A DNA stretch of 24,081 nt from Elusimicrobiales bacterium (lineage in GTDB: Bacteria > Elusimicrobiota > Elusimicrobia > Elusimicrobiales > UBA9959). Position 1 is the stretch's first letter; each line of letters begins with the position of its first letter. This document shows positions 1 through 7,662 of this stretch, piece after piece. The notes beneath the pieces are model-generated. The model was not told the DNA's origin. It saw only the letters and a list, made by a program, of their open reading frames with translations, and did no database searches. The position numbers and the translations under genes were made by a program. The stretch is taken from NCBI GenBank assembly GCA_026416895.1, contig JAOAEH010000025.1, positions 1 through 24,081 on the forward strand. Direction: 5' to 3'.

Positions 1-166
1 TTGTCTTTTGTTTATTTGTTTCTTTTTCAGTTTTAGATATCAGAAAAATCTCATATTTTTTGGCAAGTTTTTCAATTGATTCAACTGCATATGCAATCTC
101 TTTTGGTTTAGAGTTTTTTCTTGCTTTTGTTAAAATAACCCCACCTATATCTATTCCTATCTTCAT
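1..166 (-). CDS. HAD-like protein, N-terminal part (runs off left edge)
   Basis: Only the first 55 codons are in the window. The ATG at 166 follows a perfect GGAGGAG Shine-Dalgarno at 172-178. The protein opens with MKIGIDIGGVIL, a hydrophobic strand ending in an acidic residue like HAD motif I, and about 45 residues later has FLISK, which fits the motif II strand and Ser. In motif I the second acidic residue of the usual DxD is replaced by Gly (DIGG), so catalysis may differ or be lost. An actin-like ATPase or ROK-type protein also begins with a DIGG strand, but the motif II-like strand so soon afterwards favours a HAD Rossmannoid fold. It lies 30 bp downstream of the pseudopilin-like gene and is probably co-transcribed with it. 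Substrate unknown. Confidence 0.6.
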   Translation of the reverse strand, partial: MKIGIDIGGVILTKARKNSKPKEIAYAVESIEKLAKKYEIFLISKTEKETNKQKT

Positions 167-196
167 CAATTCTCCTCCAGTTTTTAAAAAATAATT

Positions 197-1051
197 TCAA
201 TAAGAAGCCCAAATTACTCCTTTTGAGTTTTTATGTGTACAATCTATAAATACATAACCATGCCAAGGGGATTTCTCATCATATATATAGCCATATCCAC
301 CGGTATCTTTAAGTTTAGAATAATCTATTTTAATCTCACCTGTTTTTTCATCTTTTTTGGTTATAGATGAGTTATAAATTGTTACTTTTGATGTTTTTTT
401 GTGATTTTTTATGTATATCTGTTTAATTTTGGAAAGGTATTTTGGGATAAGTTCATTTAAATTTTTAGGATATCTTCCTTCATTTTCAGCATAATACATT
501 TGTATAGCGCCTCTAACTGATGTAAGTGATATAAGTGGTATTCGTTCTTTGCGCCAGTTTAGCTCATTATTAAAATCATACTCCATATTTATAGCTTTCC
601 CTATTTCAAGAAAAACTTTTTCACTTATCTTTCTTATATCCCATATACTATCAGTCAAAAAATCACTTAACTTTATTGTTTTTATCCCTTCTTTCTCAAT
701 TAAATTTATAAATTGAATCATATTATTTAGAATTTTTATCTCATCTTCAGTGGTGTTTTCTGCATCACCAGTGTTAAATAACTCAATAATCATCTTACCT
801 GCTTCAGTTTTGCCTAACTCTTTGGCCTTTAAATACATTAACGCTGACATCGGTATATTGTTTAAACTCTCATAACAGCCAGCCATACTATGATAAACTT
901 CAGCTTCTGAAGTTGACTTGTTTAATGATTCGTTGAATAGTTTTATTATCTCTCTACATGTGTTCTCTGAAAAATTATTATTTATTGTCTCCTCGCAGAA
1001 AACAGGTGTAATTGTAAATAATACCATTATTAAAATATACAAAATCTTCAT
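197..1051 (-). CDS. Exported protein with pseudopilin-like C-terminal domain
   Basis: A 284-residue protein with a hydrophobic signal peptide (about residues 3-19, ending VFC-EET). Residues 30-160 are mostly helical and may hold degenerate TPR or Sel1-like units (AGCYESLNNIPMSALMYLKA). From about residue 172 the sequence looks like the globular part of a GspG-type pseudopilin: an SVRGAIQMYYAENEGRYP helix and turn, then NLNELIPKYLSKI, and near the end DTGGYGYIYDE and VFIDCTHKNSKG. The usual prepilin leader and long N-terminal hydrophobic helix are absent from that domain. It is therefore probably a periplasmic or surface protein that borrowed the fold, not a pilus subunit. AGGAGGT precedes the ATG by a few bases. 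Role unknown; it follows two TPR genes. Confidence 0.65.
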   Translation of the reverse strand: MKILYILIMVLFTITPVFCEETINNNFSENTCREIIKLFNESLNKSTSEAEVYHSMAGCYESLNNIPMSALMYLKAKELGKTEAGKMIIELFNTGDAENTTEDEIKILNNMIQFINLIEKEGIKTIKLSDFLTDSIWDIRKISEKVFLEIGKAINMEYDFNNELNWRKERIPLISLTSVRGAIQMYYAENEGRYPKNLNELIPKYLSKIKQIYIKNHKKTSKVTIYNSSITKKDEKTGEIKIDYSKLKDTGGYGYIYDEKSPWHGYVFIDCTHKNSKGVIWASY

Positions 1052-1066
1052 AAATACCTCCTATCA

Positions 1067-1963
1067 CTATTTTTTATTGTTTAAGACTATTTTAAAAAGT
1101 TGATTAAGTGATATTTTGCTATTTTCAGAATACCAATAACCTTTCCCTTCAATCTCTGATATTCCGTCCATACCTTTTTGAAGCAGCGGTTCAATTTGAG
1201 CTGCTTTATTAAAGTATTCTTTAGCTTTATTGTAATCTTTCATTTTCATATAAACAATTGAAAGTCCTAAATATGGGTCAAAATATTCTTTTAAAGATAT
1301 TGCTTTTTCAAAATCATTAATAGCTGATTTAAAATCACCTTTATCAATCAATAACCATCCTCTATTGTTGTATGGACTGGCATAATCAAGTTCTAATTCA
1401 ATAGCTTTGTTGTAATCTGAAATAGCTTTGTCATATTCGCCTTTACAAACATAAGCCAAACCACGCTCGTTATAAGCATCGTAATTCATCGGATTTAATT
1501 CAATAGCTTTGTTGTAATCTGAAATAGCTTTGTCATATTCACCTTTTTGTGTATAAGCAAGACCGCGATATTTGTATCCATCTGAGTATTTTGGATATAA
1601 ATCAATGATTTTGGTATATGCTGAAATAGCTTTATCATATTCTTTTTTATAATAATAAATCTTTCCTTCTAGATAGTATGCTTCTAGAAGAAGAGGGGCT
1701 AGTTCAAATGCTTTATTATAGTCCGAAACAGCTTTATTATATTCACCTTTTTGCATATAGACAAGAGCGCGGTTATAATATGCGGTGGCGTGGTTTGGAT
1801 CTAATTCAATAACTTTGGTGTAATATTTTATTTTATTATCTAAATTTTCTGAGTAATAAGCTTTTTCAAAATAATAGGACGTTTGGTTATATAGTGAGGA
1901 AGAAGCACATCCCCCTAAAACAACAAATACACTGCATAAAATAATTTTTCTCATGCCCCTCAT
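1067..1963 (-). CDS. TPR-repeat lipoprotein
   Basis: A 298-residue protein. The N-terminus is basic and hydrophobic and ends in a clear lipobox, VVLGGC, with the lipidated Cys at residue 19 followed by Ala-Ser-Ser, so an envelope lipoprotein is expected. Residues 30-275 contain about seven tetratricopeptide repeats of 34 residues, with the usual W/Y-x-x-x-G-x-x-Y and A-P-like positions (GEYDKAISDYNKAIEL and variants). Neighbouring repeats are almost identical in DNA, indicating recent internal duplication. TPR arrays bind protein partners; none can be named here. The start at 1963 has no strong Shine-Dalgarno. A second in-frame ATG nine bases later sits too close to GAGGGG to use it well. It lies 20 bp after the preceding TPR gene. 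Confidence 0.8.
   Translation of the reverse strand: MRGMRKIILCSVFVVLGGCASSSLYNQTSYYFEKAYYSENLDNKIKYYTKVIELDPNHATAYYNRALVYMQKGEYNKAVSDYNKAFELAPLLLEAYYLEGKIYYYKKEYDKAISAYTKIIDLYPKYSDGYKYRGLAYTQKGEYDKAISDYNKAIELNPMNYDAYNERGLAYVCKGEYDKAISDYNKAIELELDYASPYNNRGWLLIDKGDFKSAINDFEKAISLKEYFDPYLGLSIVYMKMKDYNKAKEYFNKAAQIEPLLQKGMDGISEIEGKGYWYSENSKISLNQLFKIVLNNKK
1399..1542 (-). repeat. 102-bp TPR-coding DNA repeat
   Basis: A block of about 40 bp is repeated almost perfectly at 1399-1440 and 1501-1542, exactly 102 bp apart, inside the TPR lipoprotein gene. It encodes consecutive TPR units. The near identity at third codon positions suggests recent unequal exchange or conversion within the gene. Confidence 0.8.
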
Positions 1964-1983
1964 TATAATATTTTATTAATTTT

Positions 1984-2886
1984 TCACTCAAATTTATAAG
2001 ATTCAAATAATTTACTATTTGTGATTATATCTTTCAAAAAATATCCCTGTAAAATATCGCTTTTTAAAATACCTTCATTTATATAACCATTTTTTAACAT
2101 CTCTAATATAAGTTTTTCTGTTGTTTTGTTATCACAATATTTTGCTGTGTAAGATGCAAACCAGCTGTAAAAGTATCCTTTGTTTTCTTGCTTGCTTATA
2201 GCATATCTTATCCTTTCCATAGCCTTTTCTTTCTTATCTAAAAACAGATAAAGTGGTATTAAGATATAACTATTATATTTATTAATCCCATTTTTTGCCT
2301 CGAAATCTTCTAATACTTTAGCAGTGGCTAAAAATATAGAATAAGCTAAATACTCTTTACCTGTTATAAGGTAGATGTTGCCTAATAACAACTCATAATT
2401 AGAATAAAAGAAATCTGTATCCAGAATTGTTGAACCGGACAACTCACAAGCCATAACATCAGTTAAGTTTCTATAATCTTGTAATACTTTAAGTGCATCA
2501 TCATATTTTTTCATAAGAGCAAGAGTTATTGCTTTTCTCATTAGATATTCTGTTTTTTCCCATGGGATTGTAGCACTATAACTTCTACCAAATTTTTCAG
2601 TTATTTTAAGCGCTTTTTCAAGTTCATTTTGTTCAATATAGAAATTTATAAACCCGTAATAATATCTTGCTCTTTCTCCATACCTTCTATTATATCTGAA
2701 AGCTGCTTTAAAATCTTCATATGCCTTCTTTTTATCATAATATCTCATACATAATGCCCTTCCATAATAAGCATCAGCAAAATCTTTTTTTTGAGATATT
2801 GCGAGTGAATAGTATTTTATAGCATCTTTGAAATTATTTTTAATAATGCATTCTTTTGCTTTTTTGATATTTATTTCTATTTTCAT
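1984..2886 (-). CDS. TPR-like helical-repeat protein
   Basis: A 300-residue, probably cytoplasmic protein with no signal peptide or membrane helix. The first 80 residues hold two recognisable TPR units (AKECIIKNNFKDAIKYYSLAI, then ADAYYGRALCMRYYDKKKAY). The rest is helix-turn-helix in style with weaker repeats (ALMKKYDDALKVLQ; LLGNIYLITGKEYLAYSIF). I start it at the ATG at 2886, two bases after the stop of the upstream gene. An in-frame TTG at 2904 would add six residues and overlap that gene, and has no better ribosome site. Expression is probably by translational coupling. A scaffold role for the neighbouring membrane-anchored transglutaminase-like protein is possible but not shown. Confidence 0.65.
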   Translation of the reverse strand: MKIEINIKKAKECIIKNNFKDAIKYYSLAISQKKDFADAYYGRALCMRYYDKKKAYEDFKAAFRYNRRYGERARYYYGFINFYIEQNELEKALKITEKFGRSYSATIPWEKTEYLMRKAITLALMKKYDDALKVLQDYRNLTDVMACELSGSTILDTDFFYSNYELLLGNIYLITGKEYLAYSIFLATAKVLEDFEAKNGINKYNSYILIPLYLFLDKKEKAMERIRYAISKQENKGYFYSWFASYTAKYCDNKTTEKLILEMLKNGYINEGILKSDILQGYFLKDIITNSKLFESYKFE

Positions 2887-2888
2887 AT

Positions 2889-4238
2889 TTAGTTTTTCAT
2901 ACAAGTTTGAATTTTATTTTTCTCTATATTGATTTTTTGTTCGTCTATGTTAAATTCTAATGGAAGTGGTGGAAAACTTTTCCATGCAGAAATTAGATTA
3001 AGTTTTGATGTAGTATTATTTTTGTATGTATAGTATCCTCTTTCTATCATTTTTTTGAAAGTTTCTTTTCCTATTAGAGTCGTTTCAATGGGAAGATAAA
3101 AAATGCCATTTTCTTCAATTAAATATTTGCTATATTCATTAGGTACTTTTTCTTTTTCAATTTCTGTCATCAATAGTATATGGTCTTTTTGATATAGGAA
3201 TGTTACATTTATTCCAAATACACTGAATAAGTTTGCAAATAAAACTGTTAAATCAGAGCATTGTCCTCTTTTTAATATAATTGTTTCTTGTGGAGTTTGA
3301 ACTTTTTGAGTTTCTGATAATATAGGAATACTTGTAAATGTGTATTCTAATCCTAAGGATTTAAGAATACATATTAAATTTTTTATTATTTCAAATTCAT
3401 TGCTTCCTATGTTTTTTAATAAATATTTTGAAAAGAAATTTTTAATTTTTATATCATTCGGATTTACTAATGCTGAAAATAATTCAATATTTTTAAGAGG
3501 AATATAGTTGGATGGGTAAATAGTTATATTCCTATAAAAATTCGCGATAATATATTCATTATTTTTAGTATCTTTGACTCCAAAAGAGAGATACAGCATA
3601 GAATTAGTTATTGTATGAGTATTCTTAAGAACTTCATTTGATAAAAGTATTGGAATTGGTATAATTAAGGTATCATTGGTTGATATATATAACTTATCTA
3701 TTTCTTCCTCTATTTTTTCTATTCTTTGAGTTAATTCTTGAATAGTATATATTTTATTAAAATTTATTTCTATATCGTTATTTTTTTTTAAAATGTTAAA
3801 AAAAATATAAACTGGTTCTGAATAGTTAGTAATAGTTGATTTTATAAAAAATACTCCATTAGGAATAACATCTAATATTTTTCCTAAAGTTTCTTTTTTG
3901 ATTGAAAGTAAAATTTTTTCACCTGTGAGATATTTTTTATACATGATTGGATATATTTCCTTAGTATCTATATCAATATTGGTAAAAAAATCATCAAAAT
4001 TGTAACTAATATCTAAAAATCTGGGCTCTTGTTGTGTCATTGTTTTAGTTATAAATTGGTGGCTAATGAAAAGTGTTTCTTTTTTGTTAACATAGTTTGT
4101 GATTTGTATCAAAAAACTTTCAATCTCATTTTGATATTCTCTTCCTTTTTTTTCTATATTGAAATAAAAGAGAGGTAAAAGTATGCATTGAAAAATAAAC
4201 CAGCTTATTATTAAAATTTTAGTTTTTTGGTACATCAT
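2889..4238 (-). CDS. Membrane-anchored transglutaminase-like cysteine protein
   Basis: A 449-residue protein with one N-terminal hydrophobic segment (about residues 7-26), so it is anchored or exported with the bulk outside the cytoplasm. Residues 318-390 carry the transglutaminase-like signature: GQCSDLTVLFANLFSVFGI with Cys327, a His in KDHILLM (His353), and an acidic residue in YLPIETTL (Glu385) where the family normally has Asp. This Cys-His-acid set is typical of bacterial transglutaminase/protease-like domains acting on envelope or peptide substrates. The N-terminal 300 residues are unrecognised. It begins ATGATG inside the end of the preceding gene (20-bp overlap), implying coupling. 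Actual chemistry, protease or transferase, cannot be told from sequence. Confidence 0.7.
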   Translation of the reverse strand: MMYQKTKILIISWFIFQCILLPLFYFNIEKKGREYQNEIESFLIQITNYVNKKETLFISHQFITKTMTQQEPRFLDISYNFDDFFTNIDIDTKEIYPIMYKKYLTGEKILLSIKKETLGKILDVIPNGVFFIKSTITNYSEPVYIFFNILKKNNDIEINFNKIYTIQELTQRIEKIEEEIDKLYISTNDTLIIPIPILLSNEVLKNTHTITNSMLYLSFGVKDTKNNEYIIANFYRNITIYPSNYIPLKNIELFSALVNPNDIKIKNFFSKYLLKNIGSNEFEIIKNLICILKSLGLEYTFTSIPILSETQKVQTPQETIILKRGQCSDLTVLFANLFSVFGINVTFLYQKDHILLMTEIEKEKVPNEYSKYLIEENGIFYLPIETTLIGKETFKKMIERGYYTYKNNTTSKLNLISAWKSFPPLPLEFNIDEQKINIEKNKIQTCMKN

Positions 4239-4707
4239 ATTTTATGTTAAGTAAAGAAATATCTTTTTTAGGAATATCTTTTTTATTCCCTAGATATATT
4301 ATTTCATCGTCACTATAAGGATTGTTTATATCTAATGTCTTATTATCTCCTAAATGGATTAAAAATAAGTTATTATTAAAATCTCTGGCAATAATTATAT
4401 TTTTATTTTGATTTATGGTTTTTTCATAATAGTCTATTCCTAATTTTTGAGCAAGTAAAATCTCTTTTTTTGTTATGGTAAGAGCTATGTATTGTGGAAG
4501 TTTCTTTTTATATATACCTTCATTTTCAAAAAAAAGTAAAATTATATCTAAAATAATGGTAAAAATTACAAAATAAATTACTGAAATATGAAAAATTTCT
4601 TTAACATTTTTTTCTTTTTTATATATTATTAATAATAAAAAAAACAAAAAAGGAAGTAATAAGAATTTTAAAATTACGACATTTAATACAGTTAATAAAT
4701 CTGGCAT
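4219..4707 (-). CDS. Small membrane protein with two N-terminal helices
   Basis: A 162-residue protein from the ATG at 4707, one base after the stop of the upstream gene. An in-frame TTG at 4749 would overlap that gene by 41 bp and is less likely; AAGGAGT lies 13 bases before the ATG. Two hydrophobic segments (about residues 5-28 and 40-60) are followed by a basic and hydrophilic region of about 100 residues with several short beta-like stretches (NIIIARDFNNNLFLIHLG; DEIIYLGNKKDI). I do not recognise the family. Overlap with the transglutaminase-like gene suggests that the two products act together in the envelope. Confidence 0.55.
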   Translation of the reverse strand: MPDLLTVLNVVILKFLLLPFLFFLLLIIYKKEKNVKEIFHISVIYFVIFTIILDIILLFFENEGIYKKKLPQYIALTITKKEILLAQKLGIDYYEKTINQNKNIIIARDFNNNLFLIHLGDNKTLDINNPYSDDEIIYLGNKKDIPKKDISLLNIKYDVPKN

Positions 4708-4708
4708 A

Positions 4709-5380
4709 TTATTTAAATGACTCCTTTGAGTAAAATAATCCCAAACCAAATCCTAAAATATTTCCTTTTCCTGGATAATCATAATACCATATACTCGTAC
4801 AATCACCTATCTTTAATCCAATTATCTCTTTTTCTCTTTTAATTAGTATAGCTTTCAAGTTTAGTGCAATTTCAAATCCTATTTTTTTTTCGTTTAGAAG
4901 GATAGATAATCTGATGTTTTCTCCTAGTAATTGAGAAGAAAGTTGAATTCCTACATTTAATATATCTTTTTTATAATTGGAAATATTAATTTTGTCTATT
5001 CCAGCTATTAAATTATAAAACCTACACTTTTTTTTATTTTTTTCTTCTTGACATAATAGTTTTTTTGGTTTTTCTTCTACTGTCTCTTCACTAATTTTCA
5101 TTGCACCATATAATTGTTTTAAAAAACCTGATTTTCCTTTTTCATCATTATTAATACTTTCCCCAACAAGGTTTGAATACCTAAATCCAATTAATTTTTT
5201 TTCTTCCCTATATTCAAGTTCTAATAATGGAGAAAATCCTTGGAAATATTGTTTATTATTGTGTTTTATAATTAGATAATTTAAATCAATTCCCAAACTT
5301 GTAAAAAAATTAGCTTGTAATTTTTGTGGTAAAAATATAAGTAAGACAAAAAATAATAATAAGGAAAGATCAACTTTCAT
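4709..5380 (-). CDS. Exported beta-rich protein, possibly outer membrane
   Basis: A 223-residue protein with a signal peptide (residues 1-23, ending LQANFF). The mature part has alternating strands (SLGIDLNYLIIKH; PLLELEYREEKKLIGFRYSN; IRLSILLNEKKIGFEIALNLKAILIK) and a C-terminal stretch ending LGFGLGLFYSKESFK, consistent with a small beta-barrel or beta-sandwich. A central charged loop with several Lys, Glu and two Cys (residues about 105-120) is unusual. It starts five bases after the previous stop without a clear ribosome site, so coupling is likely. The next gene encodes a similar product, perhaps a distant paralogue. Function unknown. Confidence 0.55.
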   Translation of the reverse strand: MKVDLSLLLFFVLLIFLPQKLQANFFTSLGIDLNYLIIKHNNKQYFQGFSPLLELEYREEKKLIGFRYSNLVGESINNDEKGKSGFLKQLYGAMKISEETVEEKPKKLLCQEEKNKKKCRFYNLIAGIDKINISNYKKDILNVGIQLSSQLLGENIRLSILLNEKKIGFEIALNLKAILIKREKEIIGLKIGDCTSIWYYDYPGKGNILGFGLGLFYSKESFK

Positions 5381-5385
5381 CTGTT

Positions 5386-6261
5386 TTAGAAATATATTCC
5401 AAGTATATTATAATGAAACTCCCACAGGTGGCAATCCCACCAGATAAATGAGTATGAACCAAATAAACTCAATGGACTTAAATATATCTTCATACTAATA
5501 TTATTAGTCAACTCTATTTCATCTACACTTCCTAAATGGTCTCCACCTGAGGTAACAGTAAAGCCTATTTTATTATTAATATAGAAAGAGGTTATTTTAA
5601 AGTATGATTTTGCATGAATTTTATCATATTTTTTTTCTTCTTCTTCAATTTTATAATCGTTACTGTATCTATCACTTTCAACTTTTTTTACTTTTAACCA
5701 AGATTTATATTTTAAAAAACCAATTTCTATTCCACTTTTATTTACTCCTTTCCATACTTCTTCATCCCTTTGAAATTTATCTTGTTGAAATTGAATTTCT
5801 TGAGGTATTAATCCTTTATCATTAAATATTGGTGGTTTTATAACAATATTTCTTTTTCCCACTGTTAAAAAAGTTGACTTATCAGAATTTGCACTTAGAG
5901 AAAAACCTAAATGGATTTCCCTATTTATTAATTTAAAATTTTTTTCGTGATATTTATTATTCCACCAATTAAAAGGTTTTATACTCATTCCACTTGTTCC
6001 AAAGGAAAGTCCAAGTTTTTTATATATATTAAGATGTCCTAATTCTACTAAATATGATGGTTTAAAAAACATCTTTCCATTGTCAAGTGCTTTTTCAAAA
6101 TCACCATGTGCAACATATCCTAAACCATTTGTTATTTCAAGAAAAAATATTGTGTTTTTACTTGTTTGGCTTTGATATAGATTTTTATCGAAGTAAGTGG
6201 AATAGACTGGTGTAGGTAGGGTTAATGCTGAAAAAAATAAAAAAATACTTATTTTCAACAT
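5386..6261 (-). CDS. Exported beta-barrel-like protein
   Basis: A 291-residue protein with an N-terminal signal peptide (MLKISIFLFFSALTLPTPVYS, cleavage near residue 21). The mature part is rich in short amphipathic strands separated by polar turns and ends in LGIYF. A C-terminal Phe on the last strand is typical of outer-membrane barrels recognised by the BAM machinery. An acidic and basic loop near residues 200-215 (KIEEEEKKYDKIHAK) may be surface exposed. The ATG at 6261 follows AAGGGGAA. I do not recognise a family. It may pair with the similar exported protein directly downstream. Confidence 0.55.
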   Translation of the reverse strand: MLKISIFLFFSALTLPTPVYSTYFDKNLYQSQTSKNTIFFLEITNGLGYVAHGDFEKALDNGKMFFKPSYLVELGHLNIYKKLGLSFGTSGMSIKPFNWWNNKYHEKNFKLINREIHLGFSLSANSDKSTFLTVGKRNIVIKPPIFNDKGLIPQEIQFQQDKFQRDEEVWKGVNKSGIEIGFLKYKSWLKVKKVESDRYSNDYKIEEEEKKYDKIHAKSYFKITSFYINNKIGFTVTSGGDHLGSVDEIELTNNISMKIYLSPLSLFGSYSFIWWDCHLWEFHYNILGIYF

Positions 6262-6286
6262 AATTATTCCCCTTAATATTTTTTCT

Positions 6287-6493
6287 CTACTTTATAGCCG
6301 CGGCAATAATTATAGCAATACCTATAAACATACCTGCAATAACTAGTCCCAATCCAACATTTTTGTCTTCAACTAATATTTTTGTTATTTCAAGTTTTGG
6401 CATAACTTTATCACATACATAGTAAGCAAATACGAACAAAAAAAGACCCAGCAACGCATATATAACTGTAGCAAATAATATAATATAATTCAT
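6287..6493 (-). CDS. DUF350-like small membrane protein
   Basis: A 68-residue protein with two transmembrane segments (about residues 4-27 and 46-67). Between them lies the DUF350-like signature DKVMPKLEITKILVEDKNVGLG, followed by a Gly-rich helix with GLVIAGMFIGIAI. DUF350 proteins (YjfL type) usually carry two copies of this hairpin in about 130 residues, so this is a single-unit form. Their biochemical role is not established. AAGGAGGT lies just upstream of the ATG, indicating efficient independent translation. It sits between a PII-like regulator and an exported protein, so the PII protein could act on it as on other membrane targets, but that is inference. Confidence 0.7.
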   Translation of the reverse strand: MNYIILFATVIYALLGLFLFVFAYYVCDKVMPKLEITKILVEDKNVGLGLVIAGMFIGIAIIIAAAIK

Positions 6494-6511
6494 ATAACCT
6501 CCTTAATTTAT

Positions 6512-6877
6512 CTATAATGCTTTATCACCATTCTCCCCTGTGCTTATTCTAACAGCGTCAATTACCTCTGATATAAATATCTTGCCACTATGTTTCGCCG
6601 GGACTTTATTACCTTTTTCATCTCTCTTATAAGTTTTAGCCACAGTTTTAATTATTTCAACAACTTTTTCAACATCTTCATCGCTCACAACTGTCTCTAT
6701 TTTTACTTTTGGATATGTGTCAACATAAAAAGTTTTATCATTCCATATTCTTTCAGCTTTCTTACCTCTTCCTTTCCCTTCTATTTGATAAATAATTAAG
6801 CCATATGGTAATTTATCAAAAGCTATTTTTATTTCTTTTAATTTATTTTCATGTATTACTGCTTCTATTTTTTTCAT
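6512..6877 (-). CDS. PII-family signalling protein (GlnB/GlnK-like), divergent
   Basis: A 121-residue protein matching PII along its whole length: MKKIEAVIHENKLKEIKIAF at the start, EGKGRGKKAE before the T-loop, YPKVKIETVVSDEDVEKVV after it, and SGKIF plus EVIDAVRISTGENGDKAL at the C-terminus. PII trimers bind ATP/ADP and 2-oxoglutarate and control transporters and enzymes. Three positions differ from the classical form. The uridylylated T-loop Tyr (Tyr51 in E. coli) is Phe50, with Tyr next to it; the 2-oxoglutarate-contacting Gln39 region reads GRGKK; and the ATP-binding B-loop is about eight residues longer (KRDEKGNKVPAKHSGKIF). It probably senses nucleotides without uridylylation. AGGAGG precedes the start. 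No ammonium transporter is adjacent. Confidence 0.85.
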   Translation of the reverse strand: MKKIEAVIHENKLKEIKIAFDKLPYGLIIYQIEGKGRGKKAERIWNDKTFYVDTYPKVKIETVVSDEDVEKVVEIIKTVAKTYKRDEKGNKVPAKHSGKIFISEVIDAVRISTGENGDKAL

Positions 6878-6888
6878 ATTTCCTCCTG

Positions 6889-7662
6889 TTATCTCAAACC
6901 TATCAACTGTGGCTTACAACTTTTTAACATTGCTCCAGTAGACTTAAAATATTCCATCCAGAATCTCTTTATAAAATCAATTCTTTGTGGCGTAAAATTA
7001 GCTCCCCCATAAATACCAGATATATAAACCTCTAAATTGTCTAATTGAGGGAAATCACTTAATTTAACACTTTTCCTTCGTTTAGTATATTTTAGAAATA
7101 TTTCCTTTATAAGATTATCTATATTATCTATTTTTCCTGTTTCAAAATTATAGTAATTAGAATCCTCTATCATATCAGAAAAAATTATTAATACTACCCT
7201 TGAAAATTTTTCCATTTGATATTGTTTCAAAATTTCTTCTGTCATATTTAATGAATCTAAAATGCCTGTATACTTAACTCTTTCACCAGTAATCAAAGAA
7301 GAATGAAAAGTGGAAGTTGATTTTGAAATAAACTCAATCTTTTGAGTTTCATATTCTATCCTATTCATTAAAATGCTATATACAGGAAAAGTTTCATTAA
7401 AAATTATTGTAGGTTTTACATCCGGATTATCAACTATTTTTTGTATTATTAGTCTATCGCCATCTTTTATAAAAGGTATTACTATTTCTTTAAACTCTTT
7501 AATGTATTGATTCCTTAAATTATCCCTTACACTTGAAGAAATATCTACAAGCAATATAATTAATTTTTTTTGCTCGGATTTTTTTACATATTTACAGGAA
7601 AAAAATACCAATAAACAGGAAATCATCAAAAGTATTTCCAATAGATATATAAACTTTTTCAT
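6889..7662 (-). CDS. Membrane-anchored vWA-domain protein (probable lipoprotein)
   Basis: A 257-residue protein. A long hydrophobic N-terminus ends FFSC followed by Lys-rich residues, giving a relaxed lipobox with Cys23; an uncleaved anchor is the alternative. From residue 33 comes a von Willebrand factor A fold with a complete metal site: DISSS (Asp40, Ser42, Ser44), a Thr in KYTGIL (Thr132) and an Asp in IIFSDM (Asp163). Such domains bind protein partners through a divalent ion. The start overlaps the stop of the preceding coiled-coil membrane protein by 4 bp, and GGAG lies eight bases ahead of the ATG, so the two are probably made together and may form one complex. No MoxR-type ATPase is present in the window. 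Confidence 0.8.
   Translation of the reverse strand: MKKFIYLLEILLMISCLLVFFSCKYVKKSEQKKLIILLVDISSSVRDNLRNQYIKEFKEIVIPFIKDGDRLIIQKIVDNPDVKPTIIFNETFPVYSILMNRIEYETQKIEFISKSTSTFHSSLITGERVKYTGILDSLNMTEEILKQYQMEKFSRVVLIIFSDMIEDSNYYNFETGKIDNIDNLIKEIFLKYTKRRKSVKLSDFPQLDNLEVYISGIYGGANFTPQRIDFIKRFWMEYFKSTGAMLKSCKPQLIGLR

Noticed and set aside
4708..4749. TTG start for the small membrane protein
   Set aside because: It would add 14 residues translated from within the upstream gene, and the downstream ATG at 4707 directly follows that gene's stop.
6889..7662. MoxR-vWA chaperone or ternary system
   Set aside because: A vWA domain is present, but no MoxR-type AAA ATPase or GTPase gene is in the window.
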